Positions 32,516-44,762 of a stretch of DNA of 64,000 nucleotides are shown here, one piece after another. Every line of letters starts with the position of its first letter. The stretch's first letter is position 1. Both the position numbers and the translations under genes were made by a program. This stretch comes from Sitta carolinensis (lineage: Eukaryota; Chordata; Aves; Passeriformes; Sittidae): the NCBI GenBank assembly GCA_032173965.1, contig CM063283.1, positions 108,400,108 to 108,464,107 on the forward strand, read 5' to 3'. Below the pieces are notes generated by a model, which ran no database searches, was not told where the DNA came from, and saw nothing but the letters and a program-made list of their open reading frames with translations.

Positions 32516-34199
32516 CCCTCCTTCTCTTCCCAACAAACAAATAAACAGCCTGGTTTCTGCTGAACAATGCATAAAAATTAGCCTCGCCCCAAAGTTTATG
32601 TCGGGTTTATGGCGCTAACGTTTCTCCTTAATGGGAAACGCTTTCCGAGCACTTCTGGAAAGCGCTGGCGAGCCCTCTGTTACGAAAGCTGCATTACGAG
32701 CACCTCGACTAAACGTCTCCGCGACGTGTCCCGACCTCACATCCACCACCTTCCCCACACCTTTAGAGGAAACGCCTGTCCAGGGTGTGCACAGCCAGCG
32801 CCAAACACCGCCCGACTCGGCGTGCATCGGAAGACACCGGGGGTAAAAAAAAAAAAAAAAAAGAAAAAAAAAAGAAAGCCAAACAACACGTGAAAAAAAA
32901 ATTAAAAATAAGGAGGAAAAAAAAAAAAAAAAAAAAGGAAGGAAAAAGAAACAAAAAGGACATAAAGTTGCCGGTAGCGGCGGTGCCCCGGAGGAGAGGA
33001 GGCAGCGTGGAGGCCGCCACCGGCCCTGCCTTCCCATCCCGGCGCTCCGCACCGAAACAAAGCGGCGAATCAACTGCGATGCAGATGGGCGGCTATGAAT
33101 TTTTTGCTGCTGCTTAGAGCTTTAATTACTCGTTCTTGATCCGTAGGACTACGACACGACACCGCCAAGGTTAAAATGCCCTGAACAGCTCTGAGCAGAT
33201 GTGAACGAGTTGGCAGACGCGCAAATGAGGTCTGCCTCTAAGCATGATAACAAGTGACTAATACATTGCATATCGCTGAAAGAAAATTATTTTTCTCTAA
33301 TTTGCATTAGCTTCTTTTTTTTTTTTTTTTCTTTTTTTTTTAACGCCGCCGACATTCCCTCCTCAGAGGCAGCAGCATAATCCTGAAAATATTGCTCCGT
33401 GACTTTAAAAGATTTGGAAGGAGGCAGCAATTGCCAGTGTTTTGGCTATGCAAGTGTTTTGGCTATGCAGGCTTGTTTATCTTTCCGCCTTTGCTCCAAG
33501 GCGAAACTAGTTTCGCAAGCAGTATTCTTGCAGAAAAATGGCACATGTCATATAAAACACCAGTTTATAGGAATTGATGCTAAAATTGTTGAATGACTAC
33601 TGGTGTACTTTTGCCACTAATAGCACAGTGTAATCCATAAAGAACCAAGGGACAGTCAAGGCCAAAAGAGAAAAAAAAAACATAATAGATTGACTGGAGA
33701 GAAATAGATAAAGACAACTCATCGACCAAAACGACAAAAGGGGGGGGTGAGGGAGAAAATAAGCATCTCCCCTTCTTACCTGCTTTCCACCCCAGAGCCA
33801 CCTCATCAAAAAGACAACAGTACATGGAGGTCACTTACTATATAAAACACAGCGGTTCTAGTAGGTAGCGAAATTATGTCAGGTACAAATATAGGCCGGA
33901 ACCCAGTTCTCCAAGTTTCCTCGACTTTCCAAAGGCCCTTCTGATAGGGCCAAGAGATCACTCTGGGTACTGGGGCAAACTTCAAGAACAGACAGCATTT
34001 TATATCCTGCGCTCAGAAGACAAACCGAAGTGGCTTAGATGCAGAGGCTTTGAGCAGAAAACAGCCACTCGGGAAATTTATGCATGAGGTCTCTGAAGAC
34101 CTACTCCAGGGATCCCTGCACGTCCAGGTTATCAGGGGTCGTACGCTGCCATCTCAAGAGGCAACTTCTCTGCCAACACGTGTTCGTGAGAGAAACGTG
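32512..34199. other. Non-coding stretch with A/T tracts and candidate conserved element
   Basis: It contains A-rich tracts at about 32846-32937 and T tracts at 33316-33343. The 33100-33320 part carries TTTAATTACTCG, AATTTGCATTAG and similar homeodomain/POU-like motifs. An exact 17-bp tandem duplication is at 33436-33469. On the minus strand a strong donor (GAAAGCAG|GTAAGA) ends at 33780. No protein is supported. Confidence 0.45.
33436..33469. repeat. Exact 17-bp tandem duplication
   Basis: AGTGTTTTGGCTATGCA occurs twice head to tail with no mismatch, in otherwise unique sequence. Confidence 0.95.
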
Positions 34200-35450
34200 C
34201 TGCCAGCCACCGTGCCGTGTCCCAGGCCGGCCGAGGCTCGCAGCCGCGCTGCCCTCTCCTGCCGCGGGGCTGCCGGCACAGCTCGCCCGCAGCTCCCGCA
34301 AAGTCACCGGGGCCGGGGCAAACCTGCCGCCGGGAGGGATTTCCCAGCGCCGGGCACGGAGCCGGCCGCTCCTCCAGCTGCCTCCCTGCGCTTGTAAATC
34401 AAGCGGAGGCGGAAAGGGAGGCCGGGGGGAGGGGGCGGAACGCTTCTCCCCGGCCAGCGGCGTTCGCTTAAGCGTCGCGGCGGGCGGCAGGGGAGCGCGG
34501 CTGGGCGCCCCGCCGCCACCGCCCGGGATGCCGCCGGGCCCCGGGGCGCCCCGCCGGGCCCCGCAGCGCCGGGCGGTGCCTCCGGGAGCGGCGGGGCGGC
34601 CCCCGGGCCACTCCGGCCGCAGCGAGAGCTTTTGTGTGCGAGTGCCAGCGAGGCGCGGGCTTTTCGCGCTCCAACAGCTGTCACATTATTTGCACTGGCT
34701 GTAAACAGCCTTCGCCTTCCCCCCCCCCCCCCACCCCAACCCCCGCCCCCCTGGCCACAGAGTTAAATCCAGACTAACAATCCCCAGTTAGAGATCAAAC
34801 CAACAACAGCAGCATTGTGTCTGCCTTCATTGCTTTACCATCAACTACTGCAGCTGGTTTACTCGAAACAAGGAACACCCTCTACCCACCTCCCCCGCCC
34901 CGGGGCCAGAAACGTGCTTGTTCCCGGAGGCTGGTCAGGCGGAGCCGCGCTGCCCGGGGAGTTCTGCGGGCCGGGGCCGGGGTGCTGCTCTGCCAACCCG
35001 ATGTCGGCGGGTGCCAGCGCTGCGGGGCTCTCCCCCGCAGCACAGAGGGGTTTCCAGTCAGCAATCACGCCCAGCGAAACGCCTGCACAATCACAAGCTG
35101 AGCTCCGCTCTCGGTCTGGCTTTTGGGAAAGGCGGCGGGGAACCCCGGTGTAGCGGGGAAAGCCGCGCCTGCAGCTGCGCAGCGCCCCGCGGCACACGGC
35201 GAGCTCGCCCCCGCGGCGCGGCGCGCCTCCGAGCAGCCCTTCCCCGGGAAAGCCGGGCTTCCCCCGATCTCTGCCCGGCCGCCTCGTACCGGGCCGCCGC
35301 CGCCAGCGTCCGACCTGCAGCCGCAGCGGACCTCCCGCCCAGGGGCCCCCTCCGCCACCCCTGCCCGGGGCGCTGACCCCGCAACCCGCGGCGGCCCCGG
35401 CCCCTCCGCTCAGCCGGGCGACAGAGACACCCTTCCACCTTCTCCTTTCC
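34200..35450. promoter_or_regulatory. CpG-island block C
   Basis: CpG-dense, especially 34430-34630 and 34930-35420, with a C-run at 34720-34732. No TATA box or conserved protein is seen. Confidence 0.5.
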
Positions 35451-38089
35451 AAGGTAGTAAGGAGGGAAAAAAATAACAGGAAAAGAAAATGACAATCACC
35501 TAAAGCACGACTCCGGCTTCGTTCATGATACAACCACCAAAGGAGTGCACTGCACACTCTCAGAGGGCCTTTAGCCGGGCACACCTGGAATTTGAGTGTA
35601 GATCCTCATACCTCCTTCCTTGCCCTTACTTATTTCCACATGAGCAGCAAAGTCGGAGGAGTTGTGGAATTTAGTTTACAGAAGCATGCAGAATATAAGT
35701 CTGTTCAAGGAAACCTTTCCTTGCCCATTCTGACTCCTGGCATTACCCAAATTGTGCATCTCTTAAGGAAAAACCGAGACACAGCAACTTTCTCTGAAAT
35801 TGTGTCCCACACAAACTCTTTAGGAAGCCACAGGAGCTGGAATAACACTTTCTATGTACCTATATGCAGTTCGTGAGCCAGCACAGGTAAGGAAAACTAG
35901 CTGACTTTATTGGAAGCATGTCTCCATTTTGGCCTAACTCCTGCCAAACGGCAGTACTACCCCGGCAGGTATGGTGCTTCACACTAACGTGGTAAGTCTC
36001 CAATCGACTTCTGAATCAGATTCACCACCCAAAGACACCGGTACATATTCGTAGGTCACTATCATCGACTATTCATTGCCTATACGTAACTAGAATCTGC
36101 TGGCCTGGTAAAAACCACTGCTAACAGAACCATGTCAGCAAAGGCAGCAACACAGTCTTATGAGAGACAGGCGATTCGTGCCTACTGAGGCTCTTTCAGC
36201 ACAAAGGCTTTTAGAGGAAGAAGAGAGAGAAGGGGGGAAAAAAGGAGGGAGGGCTCTCGTGTTTCAGGGCTGCTGTCCCCTGGGAACCAAGAACCAAGTG
36301 TAGCTTCAATCAAATGCTGACTTCTCCTCTGGGAGCTCAGTAGGAAACCTGATCTCACTAGCTCATGCCTGCCTCCATGCATATAGGCTGGGTTTTCTTT
36401 CATACCAGCAATTTGTATAAAGAGGGGAGCCAATATAGTTTATTGCAAACGAGATCTCGCAGTAATGGATCTAGAAAGATATTTCTGTAGCTAAAATAAG
36501 ACAACCTTCAGCCACCTGCTCAGGCAGGCTGTGCCACAGCCGCCTCCAGCTCGGCACACAGGGCTCCGCTGTGGGCACCCCTGGCACTGCACGGCACAGC
36601 CTCCCACGCATCTCCCCGAGCCCTGCATCCTCCCCAGCTGGCAGCAGCCGCCCTGGGTTGGGGTTTTGTGCAATGCCAGTTTACACTTCCATTAAAACGT
36701 TTACCCTGGGAGGTCACTTCCTGCTTGCAAGTACTGTTCCAGCTTCCCCTGCTGCTCCCAACTTTAGCCAGAGGTATTTCTCTCCTCGCCCAGTGAGGCG
36801 TGGAGACCCCGTGAAGCATCCACCCTGCCCACTGGTCCTGGGCTGCCCTGGCACGGCAAAGCACGGCACAGCACAGGAGGTCTACAGGGGAAGGCAGGCC
36901 CGTCCTCAGAGCTCCACATAACTTCACACCGGGCTGCTTAATTCTGCACAGGGCTTTGCTAATCCACTTTGTGCTTGACTTTTGAAACAGGAGGAAAGGA
37001 AAACACTGCACGGGGAGGACAACCAGGCCAGAGCAGGTGAGCCTGGGGGAGTGAGCCTGTGGGAAGGACTTTCCTCAACACCCAGCTCAGCCTCCCACTG
37101 CTGTGGGCAAATCGGAGAAGCTTAAAGCACAACCCAGCACACCAGAGCGTGGGAGCAAAGGGGATTGCCCGAGGATCAGAGATCCCTGTACGATCTCTCC
37201 ATAGCCGGGAGCTTTCACATGGAGAAAGTTTGGCTCAGGGAGGGAATTTACACTTAGAAAGAGGAGCTCAGCCCAGCCCTTCTTGTGCCATTAACAAGTT
37301 CTCCGTGAATTTCAAGGAGAGCTGAGAATACGCCCCTCCAGAGTATTTGATTTCACTTCTCTGACCCTACCTATCACCATACACAAATGCCATACTCAAA
37401 CCATGACTAAACCAGCCCCACAAGGCTCTCTCACCCCTCCAGGAGACTCCCAGATGCAATGCCACCCCTCCCCAGGGGAACACAGAGGAAACACAGCGGT
37501 GGGTGAGGGACAGCACCTGTTCACACAGGAACAAGGACACCCATCAGGCTGCCCCAAGCATGGAGCTTGCCCTCTGTGCAAGAACAGGCGTACTCCTCTC
37601 GGCCACCAACTGTGCCAAGTGCCAGCTACTCCAATACTCCAGGTGAAGGTGGAATTCTCACTTTTATAACTGAGGATACATGCCCAAATGTTTTGTAATA
37701 TGCAAATACTGAAAGGCATACAAGGCCCCCAGGTGAGGTACTGGGGTAAGACCAAGAGCTACTCCAGCTGAAAACGAAATGCAAACCACGCTCTGAGAAA
37801 GAATGAGCTGGCAGACTGCAACCCACCGCGGGCTGTCTCGAGATGCATGGGAAGGACCCCATCACAGCACCAAGCCGCTGCAGCTCCTGGATGTGGGAGA
37901 TTACTCCAAGGGCAGCAGGAGCCACGGAAAGGAGAGCACCAAGGCTGGGAGCACTCATCCCTCCTGGCCGAGGAGAAGGCAGAGGAAGCACAATGACAGG
38001 CTTTCCCGATGCAGGCTCGGCCGTGGAGCACAGCCCCGAGCCTTCCCTTTCCCCTGTGCTCTACTGAACACACTCAGCTCTTTATAGGA
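35451..38089. other. Non-coding, moderate GC
   Basis: Unique sequence with no recognisable gene, RNA or repeat family. ORFs are short and lack similarity. Confidence 0.6.
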
Positions 38090-38700
38090 GCAGTTCCCAG
38101 TGTGGCTGGTGGATTCTGCGCTTTCCACTTTAATTGTCTTATCCAAATAAAGCTTTGTTTTCCTTAGCACGACAATCCCAACATTCAGACCGAGATTTTC
38201 ATTGGACAGAGGAGATATTTTATTCTGATTGTTTAGGGAGTCAGGGCTTACATGGAACAGCCCCGGCTTGTGTGCCTCCACTCACAATGGGCGCTTTGCA
38301 GCCCCTTGTCCCATCGTGTAGATTCATTTTACAGAGCTATCAGGATGAGAATCATGTTTCTCTCAATTTCATAGCTTTCCAAGTCTACCCTAGACTTTAA
38401 CAAGTCTTTTAGTTTGCACCTAGACAATAAATTTAGTTTAATTTAGCTTCCGGTCTTTAATTTTAGCAGGTCTTCTTTTTGCATGCAAATCAATATGGCA
38501 ATTACCATCTAAAAGCTCACCCAGCCCTAGGTCAATGTAAATTGATCATTGTCCGCCTTCTACAAAATAACACCGGGAGTCTGTGGTGCATAATGAGATT
38601 ATACTGGAAACTGTCTTTCAGATCACAAATTATATTTCATGCTGTCAGGATCTTCTCCAAGCCGACTTCCTTGCATGTCTAATCACATGGTACCAAATCT
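38090..38700. promoter_or_regulatory. Candidate conserved non-coding element (enhancer-like)
   Basis: AT-rich, low-complexity-free DNA dense in developmental factor motifs. It has an octamer-like TGCATGCAAATC at 38481-38492, CAATTACCAT, several ACAAT-type SOX cores and TAATTT/TTAATT homeodomain cores. It contrasts with its GC-rich surroundings and has no coding potential. It is assigned from composition and motifs only. Confidence 0.4.
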
Positions 38701-40319
38701 ATAAGCTCATGAGGTAGTTTTGGGGGGGAAAGAGTGAAAGAAGAGTCCCAAATAATTGAGACAACAGTTTTGGAAAACAGGCAGGCAGGTATAGACACAT
38801 GCTCACACTCGCTAACTTTTCCAGCAGTGGAAGAGAGGAGGGAAAAAAAATATCCACTCAGCCATGAACTGCTGTCCAGCAAACAAGGAAAAATGAATTC
38901 CCTGCTGGAAAGCAGCAGAACTTTCCTAAAGCCACATTTGCAAGGAGTTCTTGGCCTCCTCCTTTCCATCCCCACCTCATCTGCTCGGCCATTCAAAGGA
39001 GCGCTGGCATCCTGCTCCGGAGAAACCCGACGAAGGATGCGCTCTCCTGGCAGAGCCCTCCCTGCCCGCCGCAGCCCGGGGACTTGAGCAGGTCAGGTCG
39101 GAGGGAAAGGTCGCTCCGGAGCAGCAGCTGCTGTAAGCCGGTTCCCTGAAAGGCCAGAGGATTAACGGGATCTGCTCACAGCCAGGGGAACTCCCCCTGC
39201 CTGCAGCCCGGGCCTCCGCGTTCCCTCCGGCACGCACACGCGATGCAGCCAGCGAGCGCTGCTTGGCGTATTTGAAAGGGGTAAGCCCGGCTCTCCGCGC
39301 CACTCTTCAGGTTATTCCGAAACCAAGAAAGAGGGAAGCAGGCCCGCTCTGGCCATCAATTATTTCTAAAGCAACACCAGCCTAAGCAGGAAGTATTAAA
39401 CTCGGCTTCATGCTGCTCTAAGCCCATACTAAAATGTGATGTATTGCAGTGTTTGGGGGAAAGACAGCACATTGCACATCACCTGTGCAACCCAACTACG
39501 CTGCAGGGTCCCAGCAAGAGCACAGAACTCTGTCAAGACATGCAGAAATCGGAGATCGCCTGTCCTCCACACTAAGCACCGATTTACTCCAAGCCGTATT
39601 TAGTCTGAGGGCAATGTGGCTGCTTAGCTATGACCTGAACTGCAGCAGGCCTTTTGCCTGTCTTTGCAGGGGCCACTCATGTGTCAAAGTTGAGAGACCT
39701 TGTAAATGACAGCCACACATTGCCAAAACTACTTTGGTGTGTGCGGCACTCATTACTTTGGGCTGTGGTGACCTGGGACCATTTTCTCAACAAACAGAGA
39801 CATGAAAACACGTCAACAACTTTGTGCACTTCCGCAGCTGTACAGATCCAAGAAAGTTTGCCTGCAGGGACTGTACAGGATCCCCTGCAGCTTAGTCACT
39901 GTTAGGGGACTTTGGCTTCCTCATCAGTTTTCAAAAAGTGAATTATCATGGGGTGCAGGAAGAGGACGGAAGAAGGATGACAATTTTGAACAGCCTGAGA
40001 AGCTGCAGCTCTTGGTGTATCCTGATAAAGGCAGATAGAGTGTGTGACATGGAGCCCAGATTGTCCACCAGCACAGGAATAAAGCCAAGGCACCAGTATT
40101 GTTTCAAGACCCAGTCCATATTTGGGCATTCAGCTCACACATCCCAAGTATTGCTTTAAATATTAGAGACATTCTCCAATGTGGTTCATAATGCACTCAA
40201 ATGGGAGAAGTCATTTCTGTTTGCTCTCAGATTACTGGCTTGGTCTTGATGGTGGGTGTTTTTTTTTTTTTTTTTTTTTTTTTTTGGGGGGGGGAGAAGA
40301 GAGGGAAACCCTGCTGAGT
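38701..40319. other. Non-coding, no feature recognised
   Basis: Unique sequence with a T27-G9 homopolymer junction at 40259-40294. A short GC-rich patch lies at 38990-39270. No gene is supported. Confidence 0.6.
40259..40294. repeat. T-tract followed by G-tract
   Basis: About 27 T followed directly by about nine G. Exact lengths are doubtful in any assembly. Confidence 0.85.
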
Positions 40320-40610
40320 CTGTTTGCACTGGTCTCTATTAGATATGCAACAAATCTGCCATTTCCGGCGCTGCTTCTATCTAATTAGAGATGTATTTAG
40401 ATGTGACGTGTAAATAAGCGCTGAGCTGCCTGCTGCCCTGGCTGCGTGGACTGCTCGGGAGCATTTCCAATAAGGCTGTAGCGCCCGGAACCAGGGCTCA
40501 GACAAAGAGAGATGGGAATGGTCTGCGCTGCAGGCGAATCCAACAAAACCAGCTTTTATCTATCGCTCTAAAGCCTTAACTGCTTTTAATCTGTACCGCC
40601 CAGACTTGCA
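40320..40610. promoter_or_regulatory. Candidate conserved element with TAATTAGA motif
   Basis: Compact AT-richer patch with ATATGCAACAAAT, CTAATTAGAG and TGACGTGTAAATAAG (CRE- and forkhead-like), located directly before CpG-island block D. No coding potential. Confidence 0.35.
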
Positions 40611-41340
40611 CGCCAGGATCGCATCTCATCCACCGAGGACGTCTCAAGCACAAAAGGAAGCACACACGCACGGAGGAGCTGCGAACAACCCCCGACCCAC
40701 CCGAGCTGCAACGCAGACCCCGCTCTCCACCTGCCCTTGCGTTCCACGAGGTGCGTTTGCTCCCGTGGGCTTCCAAACGCCCCGAGGCTGGAACGCCCGG
40801 CCCCCGCCTGCACAGACACGAGCGCAGGGCTGCCCCACGCTGCGAGCACAGATGCGGCCCCGTGGGGCGAAGGGCGCCGAGCTGCTGGGGGAGGAGTTGA
40901 GGGAACCTGAAGGCGGCCACGGAAACTCGCTCCCCCCGCGGGGCCGGGAACCTCCATGTCGGGATTTCCACCGCGGCCCGCGGGAAGAGCGGGGCACGGC
41001 AGGGCCGCGAGGGGCGGAGCGCCCGGGGACGCCCCGAGCCCGAGGGGTGCCCCGGCCCTGGGGCTGCCGACCCCGGCTCCAAGCGCTCCTCGGAGTTTCC
41101 AGAGAGGAAACTCCTGGGAACGAAATCATCTGGCTCTCGCCTCGTGAACTCTTTTCCTGTTGTGGGAAACGTCTCGTATAAAGCCATTAGATGGACGGGG
41201 CAGCGCCGGGGCCTGGAGGCGCGCTGACCCCGTCCCCCCCTACTCCGACATCACCCCTGCGATCGCTGCTGGGCTGCCGCATCTTTCCAGGCCGGGATAG
41301 CCAGCCCCGATCCCCTCTGGCGTGAAGGGTTAACAACCAC
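40611..41340. promoter_or_regulatory. CpG-island block D
   Basis: CpG-rich, with its peak at 40770-41100. Overlapping ORFs on both strands reflect composition. No conserved peptide is visible. Confidence 0.5.
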
Positions 41341-41349
41341 CACCAACAG

Positions 41350-41428
41350 GAAAAAAAAAAAAGGGAGGAAAAAAAAACAAAAAAAAAAAAAACAAAAAAA
41401 AAAAAAAAAAAGAAAAAAAAAGAAAAAA
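41350..41428. repeat. Long A-rich tract
   Basis: About 79 bases of A broken by single G or C. It may be a decayed poly(A) tail or an expanded low-complexity tract. Confidence 0.85.
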
Positions 41429-42179
41429 TATCGCGGTGACCTTTTCCTCTCCGTCTCCCCCACTCTCCCTTTCAGGCTCCGGTTCCTGAGCTCGCAGGGA
41501 GCCTGAGCGGCTGTCTAGACCGATCTATCACAGACGGACAAACAATACCAGGAGAAGCCCCTGCCTGGTTCCTCAGCCTCTGCCACTCACCTTAGAAATG
41601 GCGAAGAACAGAAAAGTGACCGCGATACAATCCTCCCCGGTATATTTATAGCCTTCCACACAGCCCACCTTCATGCCTGACAAATGAGATTTTGTCTGCT
41701 CTCTCAACGTACGCTCCAATAAACACACACACACTTTTTTTTTTTTTTTCTTTTTTTTTTTTTTTTGGTGTCTGTTTGTTTTCGGTAACATTCCGGGCTC
41801 GTCCCTCCGGGTCTCGGGGCAGGCGAGGGCCCACCACGCCCGTGCATGACGGCAGGTTTGATAGCGGGGGCGGGAGGGACTGGGGGAGCAATAGGGATCC
41901 CGGTCACTCGTCCATATGCAACCTCCCAACCTGGAAGCTTGGATATCCGTATTTCTCACTCCCCTTCGCACCCGGCCCCCCCTCACCCGGCGCACTGCCT
42001 GGTCCCTGCCAGCCCTCCAGGTTGCGTATTAAAGAGGTATACGGGGCGAGGAGCCGGAGGTCCAACGCTGCAAAAGGCTGGGGAATAACTAATGAGCTGT
42101 GCAGCCCATTGATCCGGTGCATACTTCCTAATTAACTCTGAGTCACCTATTTGTGACAGCAATTCAAAGAACTGCACCA
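41429..42179. other. Non-coding stretch with possible minus-strand exon end
   Basis: A strong minus-strand donor, TTTCTAAG|GTGAGTGG, ends at 41591, so an untranslated exon could lie to its right. A T-tract is at 41733-41766. AT-rich motifs (AATAACTAATGAG, CCTAATTAAC) lie at 42084-42136. No protein is supported. Confidence 0.4.
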
Positions 42180-43088
42180 GGGATAAACTGCAACCCCGGC
42201 GCGCGAAGGCAACCCGGCGGGGGGGGGGCGGGGAGGGAAGAGGCGGGGGGGGGGGGCTGGGGGAGGAATTTGCTCCTAATCCTCCTAAAAGCAATTAGGG
42301 TGAGCGCTGCGCGGGCTACCTCTCGGGAAGAAAAGAAAAAATAAAAAAGGGGAGAAAAACCCACCCAGTGGCTCCAACAGCAGAACGGAAAGGAAATGAA
42401 TCGGTGTGTCGCAAGGGCGACAGCACCGGGCTCCAGACAGATAGGCAAGTCTCAGCACCTCGGGGACGAGAGTCGGCGAGAGCGGCGGCCGGAGGAAGCG
42501 GAACGCCGGTCCCGGCGGGCAGCGGCGCGCACGGAGCCGCGGGAGGAGCGCGGGCGGCGGTGACCCGGGAGCGGCGGAGTCACCCGCGGGGCGTGCGGGC
42601 GATGCCCGGGGGATCCGGACACCGCACCGCCCGCCCGCTCTCACCCCCAGCTTTGTTCCCAAGTGGCTCTGGCGGGGCACTGCTCCTCCCGGCCGCCCCC
42701 CGCGGTAGGGCCACGGGGAGGGGGCGGGGAAAAAGAAAGTTAATAGAACCTTTGGAAAATCCGGGCTTGGCTACGTGGTGCGGGTTGGGTTCCCCCCGCC
42801 CCCCCCCCCTTTTTAATGCAAACACGAATACAAAAGCTGCGGGCTCTAAAGAGCAGATGAAAGCAATGAACGGAGTTTCTGGAAAGGATTCATTAGTGGG
42901 AATTAATGCTGCGAGGAGCTCCGAGGCGATACCATTAAAGTCAGTCCCCACACTCTGTCAGTTTTACACCGCTCGCTATGGTCGGGGCTTTTTTTTTTCT
43001 TGTCGGGGCAGATGGGGGAGGTGCTCTTCGCCTTCCCCTCGCCCCCTCTGCGATCACCAACCCGGGATCGGACAGACATCGCGGAAAC

Positions 43089-43146
43089 GAGAGGGAGAGA
43101 GGGAGGGAGGGAGGGAGGAAGGAAGAAAGAAAAAAAAAAAAAAAAA
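43089..43146. repeat. 58-base homopurine tract
   Basis: An uninterrupted purine run passing from GA/GGGA repeats into poly(A). Such tracts can form triplex (H-DNA) structures. Confidence 0.9.
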
Positions 43147-44679
43147 CACAAAACAAACAAAAAAAAAAAACCACCCAACATACACACATCGAGAAAGAAA
43201 GAGGAACGTGAACGCTCCGCAGCCCTCGCCCCCGGACTCGCTCCGCGAACATCAAATGCATGCCTCATATGCTGCGCAGAGCCGCCCCACTTGGCCCTGG
43301 CTTCACAAAGCAGCCTCCGCTGCCTCCCCGCCTGGCCGTCCCCCTCCGGCCGGCCCATTGATGGCAAGCCCCGAGCCTCCCTCCGGCTCCCTCTCCCAAC
43401 TCCAAACTACATTTTCGAGCTGACTAAACTTCCGTGTCACGCCGGACCTCACGCCAGCACAGCTCCGCGCACGGGAAAGCCCCGAGCCGCCCTGTCCCAC
43501 GTGCGCCGCGGCGCCCGCCCCGCCGGGGCGAAGGGACGGGGGGAGCAGCGCCTCAGGCTCTCCCGGCGGGAGAGGAAGCAGCCAGCAGCGGGCTCTCCCG
43601 GCGGGAAGAGGGCAGACGGCAGCGGCTTCTCCCCGCCGCTCACCTGCCCGCCGCCGCCGGACCGCGCGGTGCTCTCGGGGGGAGCGCACAGCCCGGCCCG
43701 CCCGCCGCGGGAGCTCTCCCCGCTCAGCGAGCCGGCAGCGCCGCTCCTTGCTCGCCCCGTCCCGCGGGAGCCCCCGTAACGCCGCTGCTCCGGCGCCTTC
43801 CCAACCACAAAGTGCGAGACGACGGGAACACCGCCACCACTCCCCACACGGGCGTACCGGAGCCGACAACGCGATCGGGTGCTTCCCCCCCCGCCCCCGC
43901 CGCCCCAAACAGGCATCTTCACAAGCAACTGCCTCCAAACTTCCCCTCCGACACCGCAGCCCCGGAGGCGCTCCGCTAGACCCTCCTGGCCCCGCCGCCG
44001 CCTGCCCGCCACTCCCGCCCGAGCCCAGCTGCCCCGCGCCGTAACTTTTTGCCGCGCCGCCGCTCTGCCTTGCCCGCGGCCGGCCGAGGGGAGCCCCGCA
44101 ACCGCCCCGTCACCGCGGGGCTCGGCGGCGGCGCTTCCGCACGGGAGCTGTTCGCGGAGCGGAACACTGACCTTCCTGCCGCGCCGCGGGGCTGTGGCGT
44201 GCGCGGTCCGAGACGCGGGTCCCCACACCGTCTCCTGTCCCTGCTGCTCTCCCTGAAGGGCAGCCCCGTCGGGGGTGGGAGGAAGAGGCGAAAAAAGTTT
44301 CACGATCCCACTCCCCCTCTCCGTGGGTGCCTGCGTCGCGGCTTGCCCCAGCGCGGGCGGGTCGGGGAAGGGGCGCGGAAAGACCGGAGACCTGCGGGGC
44401 GCGGGGAGCAGGAGCGCGGCCGCCCTCTGCGCCGACGGGGCAGGTGCCCGCGGGAAGGGCTTTGCTCCTCGGCTCGGCTGGGCTCAGCACCGGGAGTGGG
44501 AGCGGCAACCCGCGATGCTCATTCCGGCTGCCGGCTCTGGTTTGGCAGCGCCATGTTGCTGGCTTGCTCCGGGCGAAGTTCCTGCGCTGGCGAGCGCGGC
44601 GCTCCCCACATCTCGCCCGCGCCGCCGTCTCCCGTGCCCTGGCCGCCGCGGCTTTGTGTGTGTGTGGCTGGGGATTTAA

Positions 44680-44762
44680 TTCTCCTCCTCCTCCTCCTCT
44701 TCTCCTCCTCTCTCTCTCTCTCTCTCTCTCTCTTTTTCTTCCTCTCCCCCCCCCCCTCCTTT
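44680..44762. repeat. 83-base homopyrimidine tract
   Basis: CTC repeats pass into CT repeats and then a C-run, ending TCCTTTAG on the plus strand. On the BCOR strand it is a GA/GAG purine tract just inside a putative intron. It could also be read as a plus-strand splice acceptor. Confidence 0.9.

Noticed and set aside
42368..43423. 351-codon plus-strand ORF
   Set aside because: Arg/Pro/Gly/Ser-rich with long Lys runs from a poly(A) tract, no domain, and overlaps other equally long frames in a CpG island.
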